Shown: piece after piece, positions 1-9,893 of the stretch
How positions within the stretch are numbered: the first letter of the stretch is position 1
Layout: each line of letters starts with the position of its first letter
Origin: Rebecca billardiae RCC1528
Taxonomy: Eukaryota > Haptophyta
Direction of reading: 5' to 3'
Assembly (NCBI GenBank): GCA_965240325.2
Contig: OZ251233.1
Location: 1,612,001-1,676,000 of the forward strand
DNA: 64,000 bases
The notes under the pieces: model-generated
The model's input: the letters and a program-made list of their open reading frames with translations, nothing else
Databases searched by the model: none
Told to the model about the DNA's origin: nothing
Translations under genes and position numbers: made by a program

Positions 1-669
1 CTGCCTGCTGGCTCAGGCCGAGCATGTGTAACTACCCGAGTTGCCGCGGGCCGTGACCCACCGTGACCGTCCGACGCGGTCGGCCAGTGGCGACTCCGCC
101 GCTGCGCCAACCGCGCGGTGTCAGTTGTCACTACGGTGCCTCACTCGGCGGCGGCGCACTCTAAGTAGCAGTAGTGAGTAGTTCAATTCGGATGGAATCC
201 GCCGAGTATAGCCCGCTGATTTAATATATTTAAAAAGTTATACTATATATAATTAATTTATTTAGTAAAGTCCGGGTACTATGCTGTTTCCTAATCAGTA
301 ATTGTCTTCATGCTCTTCAGTCAGTCAGGCCGGCCCGCGGCGTTCGCGGACCGTGCGGCCGCGGGGCGTGCCGCTGGTGGTGGTGCACCGCAGCGCCGCC
401 GCGGTCCACGGTCCGAGGCGCGCCGACGCGTCCTCAATCAGGCTGAGGCGCAACGCCCCCCGGCCGAAGCAGCAGTCAGGGTGGAACGGGCGTCACAGCG
501 TCCTTGCCGTAGTCGCCCCACGGCTCGGAGCCACCGCCGTCCGCCACGTCCACGACTGAGCTCGTCGTCGTCTCGCACAGCCACGCAACACGCATCAATC
601 ACGCGGCGACCGCCACGTCGACTCCTCGACCGGATGAAGCCGGGCCACACCGAGCAGAGTCGTCGTCGG
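1..669. other. Gene-poor stretch downstream of the AP2 gene
   Basis: No gene is supported. Bases 1-300 are of moderate GC with an AT-rich patch near 220-262. Bases 300-669 are GC-rich and give short overlapping open frames on both strands with Arg/Ala-rich translations, which I take for composition artefacts. The 3' untranslated region of the minus-strand AP2 gene probably lies here. Confidence 0.5.
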
Positions 670-1358
670 TTAGTTGAAGTACGAGAGTTGCTCCGCGCCC
701 GGCGCCGCCTGCTCAACGAGCGTGGCGGGGCCGCGCGAGAAGGGCGGCAGAATGCCGGGCCCGCACCAGGTGTGATGGCTGGGCAGCCGATCGAGCTGGG
801 CGGCGTCGCTCCCGCCGAATGCACGCGTGATGCGCGGTTGCCGCTGAGCCGCTGCGGCCGTTGACGACATACCCGCGGCGCAGCGCGGCGGGAGCGCGAT
901 GCCCTCGTGCGGATGTGACGTGGCCGGCTGGCTGGCGCCCACGCCGTTGCTCGCCTCCAGCGACGTGGGCGGCAGCTGGCCGGGCGCGAACGCCCGGCCG
1001 ACGGTCACAGGTGGGCGGCGTTGCCGCTGCTGCGCCTGCTGCCCTGCCTGCGCCGGCAGTGCAACGACGTTGTTGCCGCCCGGCCCCGCCACGATGACGT
1101 GCGCCTCCCCGGCTGGCTTTTGGTGCCCGCCCAGCTCTGCATTGGCGCCCGTCGCCGCGGCCGCGTGCGCGAGCACGGGCTGCCCCTGCCCCTGCTGCGG
1201 TGGCGCGAGCTGCGCCGCCTGCATCAGCTGCGGCTGGTAGCCATAAATGGAGCCGCCGATGAACAGGCTGTCGCGCATGCCGCCCACGCCGGCCGGCGCG
1301 GGCGGGGCGGGGCAGGCGCCGACGTGCGGCGCCGGCTCGGCGGAGGGCTGCTGCGGCG

Positions 1359-1393
<35 letters not shown>

Positions 1394-1606
1394 GACGGCG
1401 ACTGCTGCGGATGGAACGGCTGCGGCTGCTGGAAGAGCACGGAGGTCGCCCCCTTCCAGAACGCAGACACCTTGGACTGGTCGAGCAGCGCGGGGGTGGT
1501 GCCGTAGGAGGACGCCAGCACGGCGCCTCCGCCCGGCCCACCGGCGTGCGCGTGCATCGGACCGAGCATGTTGAGCGAGAGGCACTGCTGCTGCCCGACC
1601 ACCCCG

Positions 1607-1651
<45 letters not shown>

Positions 1652-2223
1652 AGGCCGCCAGCCAGCAGCAGCGCGCGGTGGTCCCCGTGCATCTGCACGC
1701 CATGCTGGTGGCGCTCTGCCACTGCGGCAGCAGCAGCAGCTGCTGCTGCCGCGGCGGCGGCGCGATGTGGCTGCTGCTGCGCCACCGCGTGCACCTTGGG
1801 GTGGATCGGGAACGCGGGCACTGATGAGCTCTGCATCGCAATCGCTCCGCCCGGCCCACACGCCACGCCACCCATGCCAAAAGCGGCGTGCACCGCGCCG
1901 TTGCACGCGTCAGGGAAGTTGAGTTTGCGCCCAAGGATGCGCGCTTGTGAGTCGTACGCCCGTGCCGCCTCCTCGGACGACGAAAAGACGCCCAGGTGGA
2001 TCGTAGAGCCGTTGATCGAGATCTGCGCCTGCCAAAAGTTGGATGACGCGACCTTGCACGCGTACACGCCCTTGTACTTGATGCCGTGCTTGCGCTGCTT
2101 CTTCGACGCGGGCCCATTGGCGTCGTCCGCGGCCGCATCGCCCCCCGCGTCCTCCGAAGGCGCCGCCGCGGCGGCCTCGCCGTCGCGTTGGTCGGCGGCC
2201 TCGCCGTCGCGTTGGTCTGTCAT
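670..2223 (-). CDS. AP2/ERF-domain protein with poly-Q and poly-A tracts
   Basis: Predicted 517-residue nuclear DNA-binding protein. One AP2 domain lies at about residues 48-106: it opens with KYKGVY, has the strand FWQAQISINGSTIHLGVF and ends with the helix EEAARAYDSQARILG followed by KLNFP, all typical of the AP2 fold. A basic stretch KKQRK just before it could be a nuclear localisation signal. The remaining ~400 residues are low complexity: poly-Ala near 155-166, poly-Gln near 191-205 and 277-287 (CAG-rich codons), and Gly/Pro/Gln-rich regions of the activation-domain type. The chosen ATG is followed by an exact eight-residue tandem duplication (DQRDGEAA twice, 24 bp each). AP2 proteins in algae are transcription regulators or derive from homing-endonuclease-like ancestors; regulator is the likelier role here. 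Targets cannot be told from sequence. No intron is needed. Confidence 0.85.
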
Positions 2224-3913
2224 TGGCGTAGTTGGATAGAGGGCCTGTCGTTCCTTCTACCGACTCCAAGTTGATGGCGCGCGGCACGAAGCGATCGACG
2301 GAACATGCCCCTTCCTTAAATCTCGCGGGTAACAAGGGCCCTTGCCGGGTAAGGAACAAGCGATGCAATTCGACGGTGATTACGATGGATGAACCAATCC
2401 TCCAAGCACCCGCCCGAGACTGACGGTTCGGGGGGTAAAGGTTCGGTATCGTTGTTCAGCCCCGTTGCTCAAAAGGCCGCCGAACTGGTGGCGCAGAACC
2501 CCAAGAACTTGCGAGAACGCATCCTATTTCCGATATTTTGATAGTATTGCCCTGAGTCCTAGATCCTCATTTGAGTGCAGCAACCAAATTCAGGTTCCCA
2601 CGTATATGGTGAACGAACGACACTATATTCATCAATAGTGAGCCATATTCTCACAAGATCCGGGGGTTCACGTGAAGAGTTGTACAGAACCTCCGGAGCA
2701 CTCCTACACCACTACGTGTAGCGGAGATGAGGATCTCGCGCCGGTTGAGCCGTTAATCAATTATCAAGCGTTTGCGGCTATGACCTTTGGCGGTTGAATT
2801 CGCTTCATGCCGAGTCACAATAATATGAAAGGGGGTTTTCCGTTTTCAGCCGATGAGAACAGACCTTTCGATTTGGACTAATAACTGAGTTCAAGTAGCT
2901 TGGTGCTCACAAGCTCAGCCTAGCTATGTATGGGGGTACAGCGCAAACCCGCGGAGACCAGACTGACGGAGCAAGGGCTGTCGCCCTGCGGCTCTGCGCT
3001 CAGTAACACTAGTGACTAGACAGTGAACAGCTGACACCGTCAGGCAATCCAGCGGACAGGTGACGGACTCCGCCCAGACTCCTCGGCCACTCGGAGTAAC
3101 CGACCAGCGGCTCACCAGTGGGCAGTGGCACGCCGATCGATGACTGGTCCGCGGACTGCGGCCTGACGGAGCGGTCCGCCACTGTACCGAGTGAGTGTAC
3201 GGGTCTCCGCCGGTCTCGGACTCTGAGCATGCCTCTACCGATCGAGTACGGAGTAGCAGGTGACGGAAGGTCAGCACTGAGGACTCATCGGAGCTGCACT
3301 ACAGTCCAAGTCGATGACTACAGTACGATTCATCACCGCCCGAGTATCGTCTTGTTCAGCGGTCCGTCACTCGCAGACTGTGACTGTGTCAGGCTCAGGC
3401 TGCGACGGTCCGACGACTGACTGTACTCAGTACTGACGTCGGAGGCGGGACGTGAGTCGTGACCCGGGTCCGGGACGGGTTAGTCGGGTTTTGCCCGACT
3501 CGCCGACGGTGTCGGTGTCGCGGCCGGGTGAGCGGGCACTGAGCCGCGAGGGCCGGTGGCGGTCGGGCCGCGGGGTCGGAGACTCAGAGTCGGAGAGTCC
3601 ATGCCGCACGGACGGGCAGGACTCGTAACATTAATAATAATAAGTTACATTGAACCGAGGATGACATGTAATTTAGTCTAAATGTCTCATCACGTCGACT
3701 ACGAGTGTGAGTCTCAGTCAGAGTCGTCGGACCGACGGATGACGGAATCAACCGTGTAAGACTGCGTGCCGGCATCCGTAACGGCGGCGCATGACGAGCC
3801 CCTCCCGCCCTCCGGCCTGTACTTGTAGTCGTCCCCGCGTCCACGACCTCCCCTTCCGCAGCGGCGCCGGAGGGCTGCAGCCTGCAGAGTACACGGGACC
3901 CGTGCCCGGCGGC
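2224..3913. other. Intergenic stretch between AP2 and calpain-like genes
   Basis: No convincing gene. It holds the 5' flank of the AP2 gene (2224 upward) and the 3' flank of the calpain-like gene (below 3914). A copy of the 11-mer GTATGGGGGTA lies at about 2928-2938. Composition is irregular, with many short CAGT/GACT-like words, and open frames are short and Arg-rich. Confidence 0.5.
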
Positions 3914-6900
3914 TCAGTAGACCGTCCCCATCTGGACGGGCACGTCCGCGACGACATCAACGGCGTAGCCACCGCGCACGCCCGCGTCCATCGTCGCGGG
4001 CAGCAGCACGTAGCACGCGGCCGCTCGTGCGGGCAGCAGCAGCGTCGCGCGCACCGCCTCGGCGGGCGAGAACGCGCTCTCATAGAGAACGTCCGCCTCG
4101 GCCTTCGACGCGAAGCGCAGCCGCTCGTGCGGCCCGTCCGCGCCGAGGGACGCCGGCGCGACCAGCAGGTAAAAGCCAATCATGGCCGCCGTCGCGTCCC
4201 GCCGCCGCTGCTCGGCCCACGGGTCCGCGCCGCCGCCCGCCGGCGCGCGCGCGTCCCTGGCGCGCCTGAGCTCGACCGTGACGGTGGCCCAGCCCGCGTC
4301 GCCGTGTGGCTGCCCGTCGCCGTCCTCCTCGGGCGGCGGCGCGCCGCCCACGTGCAGCAAGTGCTGCGGGTTGAGCCACCACTCTGCCCCAGCGACTGCG
4401 TGCGAGCCGCGCGCGCTGTCCACGCCCTGCGCGGGGTCGGTGCGCCACGCGCCGCGCACGCCCGCCGTGTGCACCTTGCGCGTGCGCGTGAGGCGAAGGG
4501 GCGCGGCGGGCGTGGCCGCGCCATCCCAGAACGCGTGCACGGTGCACGCCGCGCCGCGCGGCGCCGCGCCCTCCGCCGCCTCCTCGCCGTCGAGCGTTGG
4601 CGCAGCCGAGGCGGAGGGCACCACCGTGTACACAAGGCCTCGGCCAAGCCGAGCGGAGAGCTCGGCGCTCGCGCGCGGCGCGGCGCGCGCGGGCGACCGC
4701 GCGCGCGGCTTGTTGGTCCTTGGGCGCGGCGCTTCGTTGCCCTCGTCGTCCAGCTCGCCGCCGTAACCGCCGTAACCGGAGTCTGCGACGACGTGCGCGC
4801 TGTCCAGGTACACGCACGGCCGCGCGCCAGCCTCGGCGCTGGCCGCCGCCTCAGCCTCGGCCGCGCCGCCGCCGCCCGACGCGCCGCCACCCGGCGCCCG
4901 GCCGGCAGCGCCGCGCCTGAACCGCGCGAGACCGCTCGTCGCGACGGCGAGCCCAGCGACGGCGGCTGCCTCCGCTGCGTCCGCGTCCGTGGGCGCGCCC
5001 GCGGGCGCGCCCGGCGCGCCGCCCGCTCGGCCGTGCTCGCCGCCGCCCCCAGCCACGCCCGCCCCGCCATACAGCGTCGATCGGACGCCCACGCCCACGC
5101 CCAGACGGCCGCTCACGCGGTCGCGCGCTGCGCCGCCGGCCGGCAGCGCGCTCTCAGCCGCCGAGACGGCCGCGTCGGCGGCGGCGGCGCGCACGCGGAG
5201 GGCGACGCTGTCGCTGGCGCGCGCCGCCATCGCCGCCTCCGCCGAGTCGAGCACAGAGTCCGGGTCCTCACGCAGGTAACGCCCGGCGCCCAGCAGCCCG
5301 CGAGTGCTGCCGCTCACACCCGCGAGCAGCCGCGCGCGCGTGCCGCCTCGCTGCGAGGCTAGCCACGGCGCGCGCGCGCGCGCCGCCTCGGCCAGTGAAG
5401 CGCTCGCGCGCGCGGCGGCGTGCGCGTCGGCCTCGGCCGCGCGCGCGGCTGAGGCGTCCGCGGCCGCCTCGAGCGCGCTCGAAGCGCCGCCCGGCAGGCT
5501 CAGCCCGAGCTTGGCAGCGGAGAGGTGGGGCTGCTGCCTGTGCTGCTGCTGGGAAGTGTGGTGCGGTGCCGCAGTGGGCGCACGGAGCGGCGCCGGGGCG
5601 CCGAGGGTGGCGGTGGCCGCGCCGCCGTGCGCCGCCCACGGACCATCATCGGCGTCGTCCACGTCCGAAGCGTCGGTGTGCGCCGGGTGCGGCGGCTGCA
5701 GGAGCACGTGCAGGCCCACCGCCGACCGCTCGGCCGCCGTGCCGCCCTCGGCAGCACCAGCCTCGCTCGTCAACACCAGCTGCACAGCCACAGTCCCACC
5801 GCCCGCCGCGTCGCCACCGCCGCCGGCCATGTCCACACCTCCGCCCCAGTCGTTGACCGCGCGCGCGCCGTGCGGCACGCTCAGTGCGAGCTGGGGGTTG
5901 GTCGGCCACCAGAGCGAGGGCGGCGGGCCGGCCGGCGTGGAGGGCCACGCGCAGCGCAGTGCCACATGGCGCAGCCGGGGCACCGGCGAGACGTGCACGC
6001 CGGCCGGGCAGTCAGTCCACACCCGGAGGACGAAAGCGCATGCTCGCGCGCCGCGGTCGGAGTCGTCGCCGCTGGGCGACGCGCGCGCCGCCGGCGTCGC
6101 GGCGGTGCGGCGCGGCATGTGGCGCAGCTGCGGGACGACGGTGACCGTCTCGCCGCGGCGCAGCCGCAGCCGCACCACCGCCTCCTCTCCCGCCGCGACG
6201 AGGCCGGACGCCGCCAGCTCGCCCTCCGCGCGCGCCGGCGCGCCGCCCGGCGCGCCGCCCGGCGCGCCGCCCGGCGCGCCGCCCGGCGTGCCACCCGGCC
6301 AACTGACAGCCGTCGCCTCTGCCATGGCCCCACTCCATTTTCGCGTGCGTCCGCGCGCGCAGGCGAAGGCGGTGAGCTGCGCGAGGCTGCCCGCGTCGGC
6401 GCCGGCGGGCGCTGGCAGCGGCAGCACCGAGACGAGCACCACGCCGCCGCCTGCGCTCGGCTGCGCGTCGTCGGCTCCGGCGCCGCGCGCACCAGACGGC
6501 GTGGCGGGTGCGGAGCCCAGGGCAGCGGAGGCGGAGGGCGCTTGCACCGACGACGCCGCGCGCGGCAGCGAGACCCACCACTGAGGCGCCTCGCACAGCG
6601 GCGCGGTGGGCGGCTCGCCGGCGCGCGCGCGCACGCACCGCGCCGCCCACGTGCCGACGAGCTGCACGCAGTGCCACGCACGCCCGACCTCCGCCCCTCC
6701 GCCGCCGGCGCCAGGCGCGGCGGACGGCTGCGCCTGCGCTCGCGCCGAGGCCGGCCGCGACGCGCTGAGCGACGGGCGCGCAGCGCCGCGCGCCGAGCCG
6801 GGGCGCGCACTCGTCGCTGGCGCGGCGGGTGCGTACGCGGCTGGCGCGCGCGGCGAGGCGCGCGGCGCGTGGAAGTGGCACAGCGTCAGCCTCGTGAACT

Positions 6901-8344
6901 GCGCCGCCGCCTCCTCCGCCGACACCCAAAACGCTCCAGCGAGCGTCGGCGCGCCGAGCGCGCCGCCGCGCGCCGCCGGCTCCGGCGGCCGCGCCGCTCC
7001 GGGCACCGCCGCGCGCCACGCGAGCGCGGGCGCGGCCGCCGCGCCGGGGGCGAGCGAGCGCGCGAGCGCGACGCCTGTTGGCGTGCGCCACTCGGCAGAG
7101 CCCTCCGCCCACGCGCCGCGCCACCCGCCATGCCCTCCGCCGCCGCCCGCGCCGGCCGGCACGCCACCAGCAGTCGCCGGGTCCAGCAACAGCAGCAGCC
7201 GCGTGCCGCCTGCCTGCCGCGCGCTGAGCACGGCGTACGCGTGGTTGGCGCGCACGCCGGAGGGCGGCGCGGCGCGCCGGGGGGCGCCCTCGCCGCTCTG
7301 CTCCAGCGTGAGCGTCGCGGCGAGCGCCGGCACCCACTGCGCTTGCCGAGCTGTGTGCAACCCTAGGTCGTCGGCGGCGGCGGCGGCGGCGGCGGCGGTC
7401 GTGGCAGCGCCGCCGCCATGGGGCCGCGCGGCCTCGGCGGCGGGCGGCGCGGTGCCCGGCTGCCACGGCGCCCCGAGCAGCCGCCACAGCCGCGAGGCGG
7501 CGTCCTCGCCGGCCGTGCCCTCGCCGCCACGCGTGTGCACGCGCACGACCTCACATACTCCGCCTGTGAGCGCGCGCAGCGCGGTGGCCGCGCTACCGCC
7601 GCGCAACCGCCCGTAGCTGGGCGTATCCGCGTCCGGATCGCGCCGCGCGTGGCCGCCCGGCAGGCTGCGCGCCACGGCGAACGCCTTCTCCACGTACGCC
7701 GGCCACAGCTCCTGCACGCCGCCCTCCGTGCCCGCGGCGGCGCGGCCGGCGCGGCCGCCGCTCACAGCGCCGGCATGCGCACCGCGGGCAAACAGAAGTT
7801 CGTTCCCGCCGGCGCCGACGGCGAGCTCGGGCCCCACGGTGATCGAGCGCCAAGCGAAGGCGCGGCGCGCGGCGCGCTCGTCGCCGCCGTCCTCGGGCGC
7901 GCTCGCCAGCAGCAGCTGCACCGTGACTGGAGCGTCGGCTGCGGCCGCCTGCGAGCTCGCATCGCTGAGCGCGCCGCCGAGCTCGGCCGAGCCGTCCGCA
8001 GCGGCGGGGCGCACGCTCGCGAGGCGATGGAGGGGCGGCGCGGGATCGAACGTCCCGTCCGACGGCGGGGCGCCTCGCTGGCCCACGCCGGTGCGGATCG
8101 CCTCGAGCGCGCCATGCGCGCGCTCGCCGCCGAGCGCGCACAGCGCACCAAGCAGCCAGCAGTCACCGAGCTCGCCCTGCGCGGGGACGGCGGGGTCGGC
8201 GGCGGCTGAGTCGACGAGCGGGAGCGTGAGCTCCGACGGGAGGGCCCACTCGACGCTCGGCGCGCGCGGCAGCTCGCCGATCGCCACGTCCAACGGCGCG
8301 GCCGCGTCGCCCAACGGGTCCTCATCGGCCGTTGGCAGCGCCAT
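3914..8344 (-). CDS. Large calpain-like cysteine protease (atypical active site)
   Basis: Predicted 1,476-residue protein. The N-terminus carries a calpain-type protease core: QGELGDCWLLGALCALG (candidate catalytic Cys62), then ELWPAYVEKAFA around 225, then NHAYAVL (candidate catalytic His368). The third triad position, normally Asn in an RNPWG-type motif, reads LLLLDPATAGG (Asp388), followed by GGWRGAWAEGSAEW and the core-closing FWVSAEEAAAQFTRL near 470. Downstream are three C2-like/calpain domain III-like segments, each with a Trp-rich signature: around 550-595 (QWWVSLP), 795-822 (LWWPTNPQLALSV) and 1268-1331 (EWWLNPQHLLHV). Between them lie long Ala/Gly/Pro-rich linkers, including four APGG units from a 12-bp tandem repeat near 6231-6290. 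Calpains are cytosolic proteases; whether this one is active is uncertain because of the Asn-to-Asp change. It is divergent with the coiled-coil gene at 8506. No intron was needed. Confidence 0.8.
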   Translation of the reverse strand: MALPTADEDPLGDAAAPLDVAIGELPRAPSVEWALPSELTLPLVDSAAADPAVPAQGELGDCWLLGALCALGGERAHGALEAIRTGVGQRGAPPSDGTFDPAPPLHRLASVRPAAADGSAELGGALSDASSQAAAADAPVTVQLLLASAPEDGGDERAARRAFAWRSITVGPELAVGAGGNELLFARGAHAGAVSGGRAGRAAAGTEGGVQELWPAYVEKAFAVARSLPGGHARRDPDADTPSYGRLRGGSAATALRALTGGVCEVVRVHTRGGEGTAGEDAASRLWRLLGAPWQPGTAPPAAEAARPHGGGAATTAAAAAAAADDLGLHTARQAQWVPALAATLTLEQSGEGAPRRAAPPSGVRANHAYAVLSARQAGGTRLLLLLDPATAGGVPAGAGGGGGHGGWRGAWAEGSAEWRTPTGVALARSLAPGAAAAPALAWRAAVPGAARPPEPAARGGALGAPTLAGAFWVSAEEAAAQFTRLTLCHFHAPRASPRAPAAYAPAAPATSARPGSARGAARPSLSASRPASARAQAQPSAAPGAGGGGAEVGRAWHCVQLVGTWAARCVRARAGEPPTAPLCEAPQWWVSLPRAASSVQAPSASAALGSAPATPSGARGAGADDAQPSAGGGVVLVSVLPLPAPAGADAGSLAQLTAFACARGRTRKWSGAMAEATAVSWPGGTPGGAPGGAPGGAPGGAPARAEGELAASGLVAAGEEAVVRLRLRRGETVTVVPQLRHMPRRTAATPAARASPSGDDSDRGARACAFVLRVWTDCPAGVHVSPVPRLRHVALRCAWPSTPAGPPPSLWWPTNPQLALSVPHGARAVNDWGGGVDMAGGGGDAAGGGTVAVQLVLTSEAGAAEGGTAAERSAVGLHVLLQPPHPAHTDASDVDDADDGPWAAHGGAATATLGAPAPLRAPTAAPHHTSQQQHRQQPHLSAAKLGLSLPGGASSALEAAADASAARAAEADAHAAARASASLAEAARARAPWLASQRGGTRARLLAGVSGSTRGLLGAGRYLREDPDSVLDSAEAAMAARASDSVALRVRAAAADAAVSAAESALPAGGAARDRVSGRLGVGVGVRSTLYGGAGVAGGGGEHGRAGGAPGAPAGAPTDADAAEAAAVAGLAVATSGLARFRRGAAGRAPGGGASGGGGAAEAEAAASAEAGARPCVYLDSAHVVADSGYGGYGGELDDEGNEAPRPRTNKPRARSPARAAPRASAELSARLGRGLVYTVVPSASAAPTLDGEEAAEGAAPRGAACTVHAFWDGAATPAAPLRLTRTRKVHTAGVRGAWRTDPAQGVDSARGSHAVAGAEWWLNPQHLLHVGGAPPPEEDGDGQPHGDAGWATVTVELRRARDARAPAGGGADPWAEQRRRDATAAMIGFYLLVAPASLGADGPHERLRFASKAEADVLYESAFSPAEAVRATLLLPARAAACYVLLPATMDAGVRGGYAVDVVADVPVQMGTVY
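6231..6296. repeat. 12-bp tandem repeat inside the calpain-like gene
   Basis: The unit GGCGCGCCGCCC is repeated about four to five times. It encodes the PGGA units on the minus strand and keeps the frame, so it is a coding minisatellite in a linker. Confidence 0.85.
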
Positions 8345-8505
8345 TGCGCGCTGCGGCTCAAGCGAGAATAAAAACGCCCCTTACCCCCATACTTAAAAAA
8401 AAGCCTGGGGTTGCCTCAACCAGACGGTTTCGCCTTTGGTGAGGAACCCGGGCTGAGGGCGAGATGGCGCCTGCGCGCGACGCCCTGTGAGCGAGCGGGC
8501 GCAAG
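8345..8505. promoter_or_regulatory. 161-bp divergent promoter, calpain-like / coiled-coil pair
   Basis: Both neighbouring ATGs point outward from this interval. It contains an A-rich run near 8395-8402 and the minus-strand 11-mer GTATGGGGGTA at about 8383-8393, roughly 40 bases upstream of the calpain-like start. The same 11-mer recurs upstream of the CYTH gene. Promoter function is inferred from position only. Confidence 0.5.
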
Positions 8506-9847
8506 ATGAGTGAGCCGGGCGCCGGGCAGCCGGCGCGCGACGTGCTGCGCGGGCGCGTGCCCGTGCTGCCGTCGCCATACCCCACGCACCCGCACAAGCC
8601 GCCGCACGCCCTCCGCGCCTCCGCCGTCGCGACGCCACCGCTCGACCTGGGTGCTGCGCGCGCGCGCGTGGGCGGCGGCCGCGCCGCGGCGGCGGGCGGC
8701 GCGCGGATGGCGTCGCTCGGCGAGCTGGGCTCCTCCGCGCCCGTGGCTCTCCCACGCGCTCGGCGTGCCGCCTCGGGCGCCGCGTCCGACCCGCTCGCCG
8801 CGCTGCGCGAGATGCGCCGCGAGGTGGCCGCCGTGCAGCACACGGCCGCGGTGTCGCGCAAGCGCGTGCCCGCGGCGAACGAGTCGGCGCGGCGCATCGC
8901 CGCGGCGGGGCTGGTGCTGCCGGAGATCCCGGACGTCCTCTCCGCCCGCCAGCAGACGCGCTCCCTGCTGCAGCTCGAGCTCGAGTGGCGCGAGGGCCTG
9001 TCGGCGGCGATCGGGCCGGGCGGCAGCGCGGGCGGCAACGGCGACCAGCTCGGCAAGCGCACGATTGAGCGCACGGCGGTGAGCGTGCGCGCACTGCGCC
9101 AGATGCTCGGCGTGCCCTCGCCGTTCGCCTCCTTCCTCCCCGACCTCGTCGCCGAGCTGTACGCGTGCATCTACTCGGACACGCGCGTGCCCGAGCGCGG
9201 CGCGGACGCGGACGGCCGCGGCGCCGCCGAGAACGAAGGCGACGATGACGAGGTCGGCAGTGCGCGGCTGCGGCTGCCGTGGCACGAGGTGGCGGTGCTG
9301 AACGAGCCGGAGGCGAACGAGGCGGAGCGCGCGCGGCTCTCCCTCCTCCTCGCCACCACGCGCAACAAGGCGCAGAAGGCGCAGGCCGAGACGAAGGCGG
9401 CCGCGCAGCGGCTCGACGCCGCAAACGCTCGGATCGACAAGCTCGAGAGCGCGGCCGCGCGCCGCCGCCCCATGGTGGAGGGGCTGCTGACCCGGCTGGC
9501 GCAGGCGGACGAGGAGCTGGACGAGCGCGGGCGGACGCTGCTGCGCGTGCTCGAGTCGCGCGACGCCGCGTACGACCAGCTCGCCGAGGCGCAGCTCCAG
9601 ACACAGCTCGAGCAGAAGCGCACGGAACTTTCCGAGAAAGCGATCGCTGACCTCGACCTGCGGCTCGCAGCGTCCTACTCCGCCGCCACCGTGGACGCGC
9701 TGCGCGCGGAGAAGGAGCAGCTGGTCTCGGCGCTCGCGGCGTACCACGAGCTCCTCGCCGCGCTCTTCCCCGCCGACGTGCCCAAGCCGCTCCCGACGCT
9801 CGCGCTCGGCGAGGGCGTTCTGAAAGACTTGTGGCGAGAGGTGCCGA

Positions 9848-9893
<46 letters not shown>

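Noticed and set aside
302-864. Plus-strand frames downstream of the AP2 gene
   Set aside because: Arg/Pro-rich, overlapping the AP2 3' end, with no motif or plausible start context.
3791-7366. Long plus-strand frames (523 and 613 codons) opposite the calpain-like gene
   Set aside because: Arg/Ala-rich shadows of the minus-strand gene, with no conserved motif.
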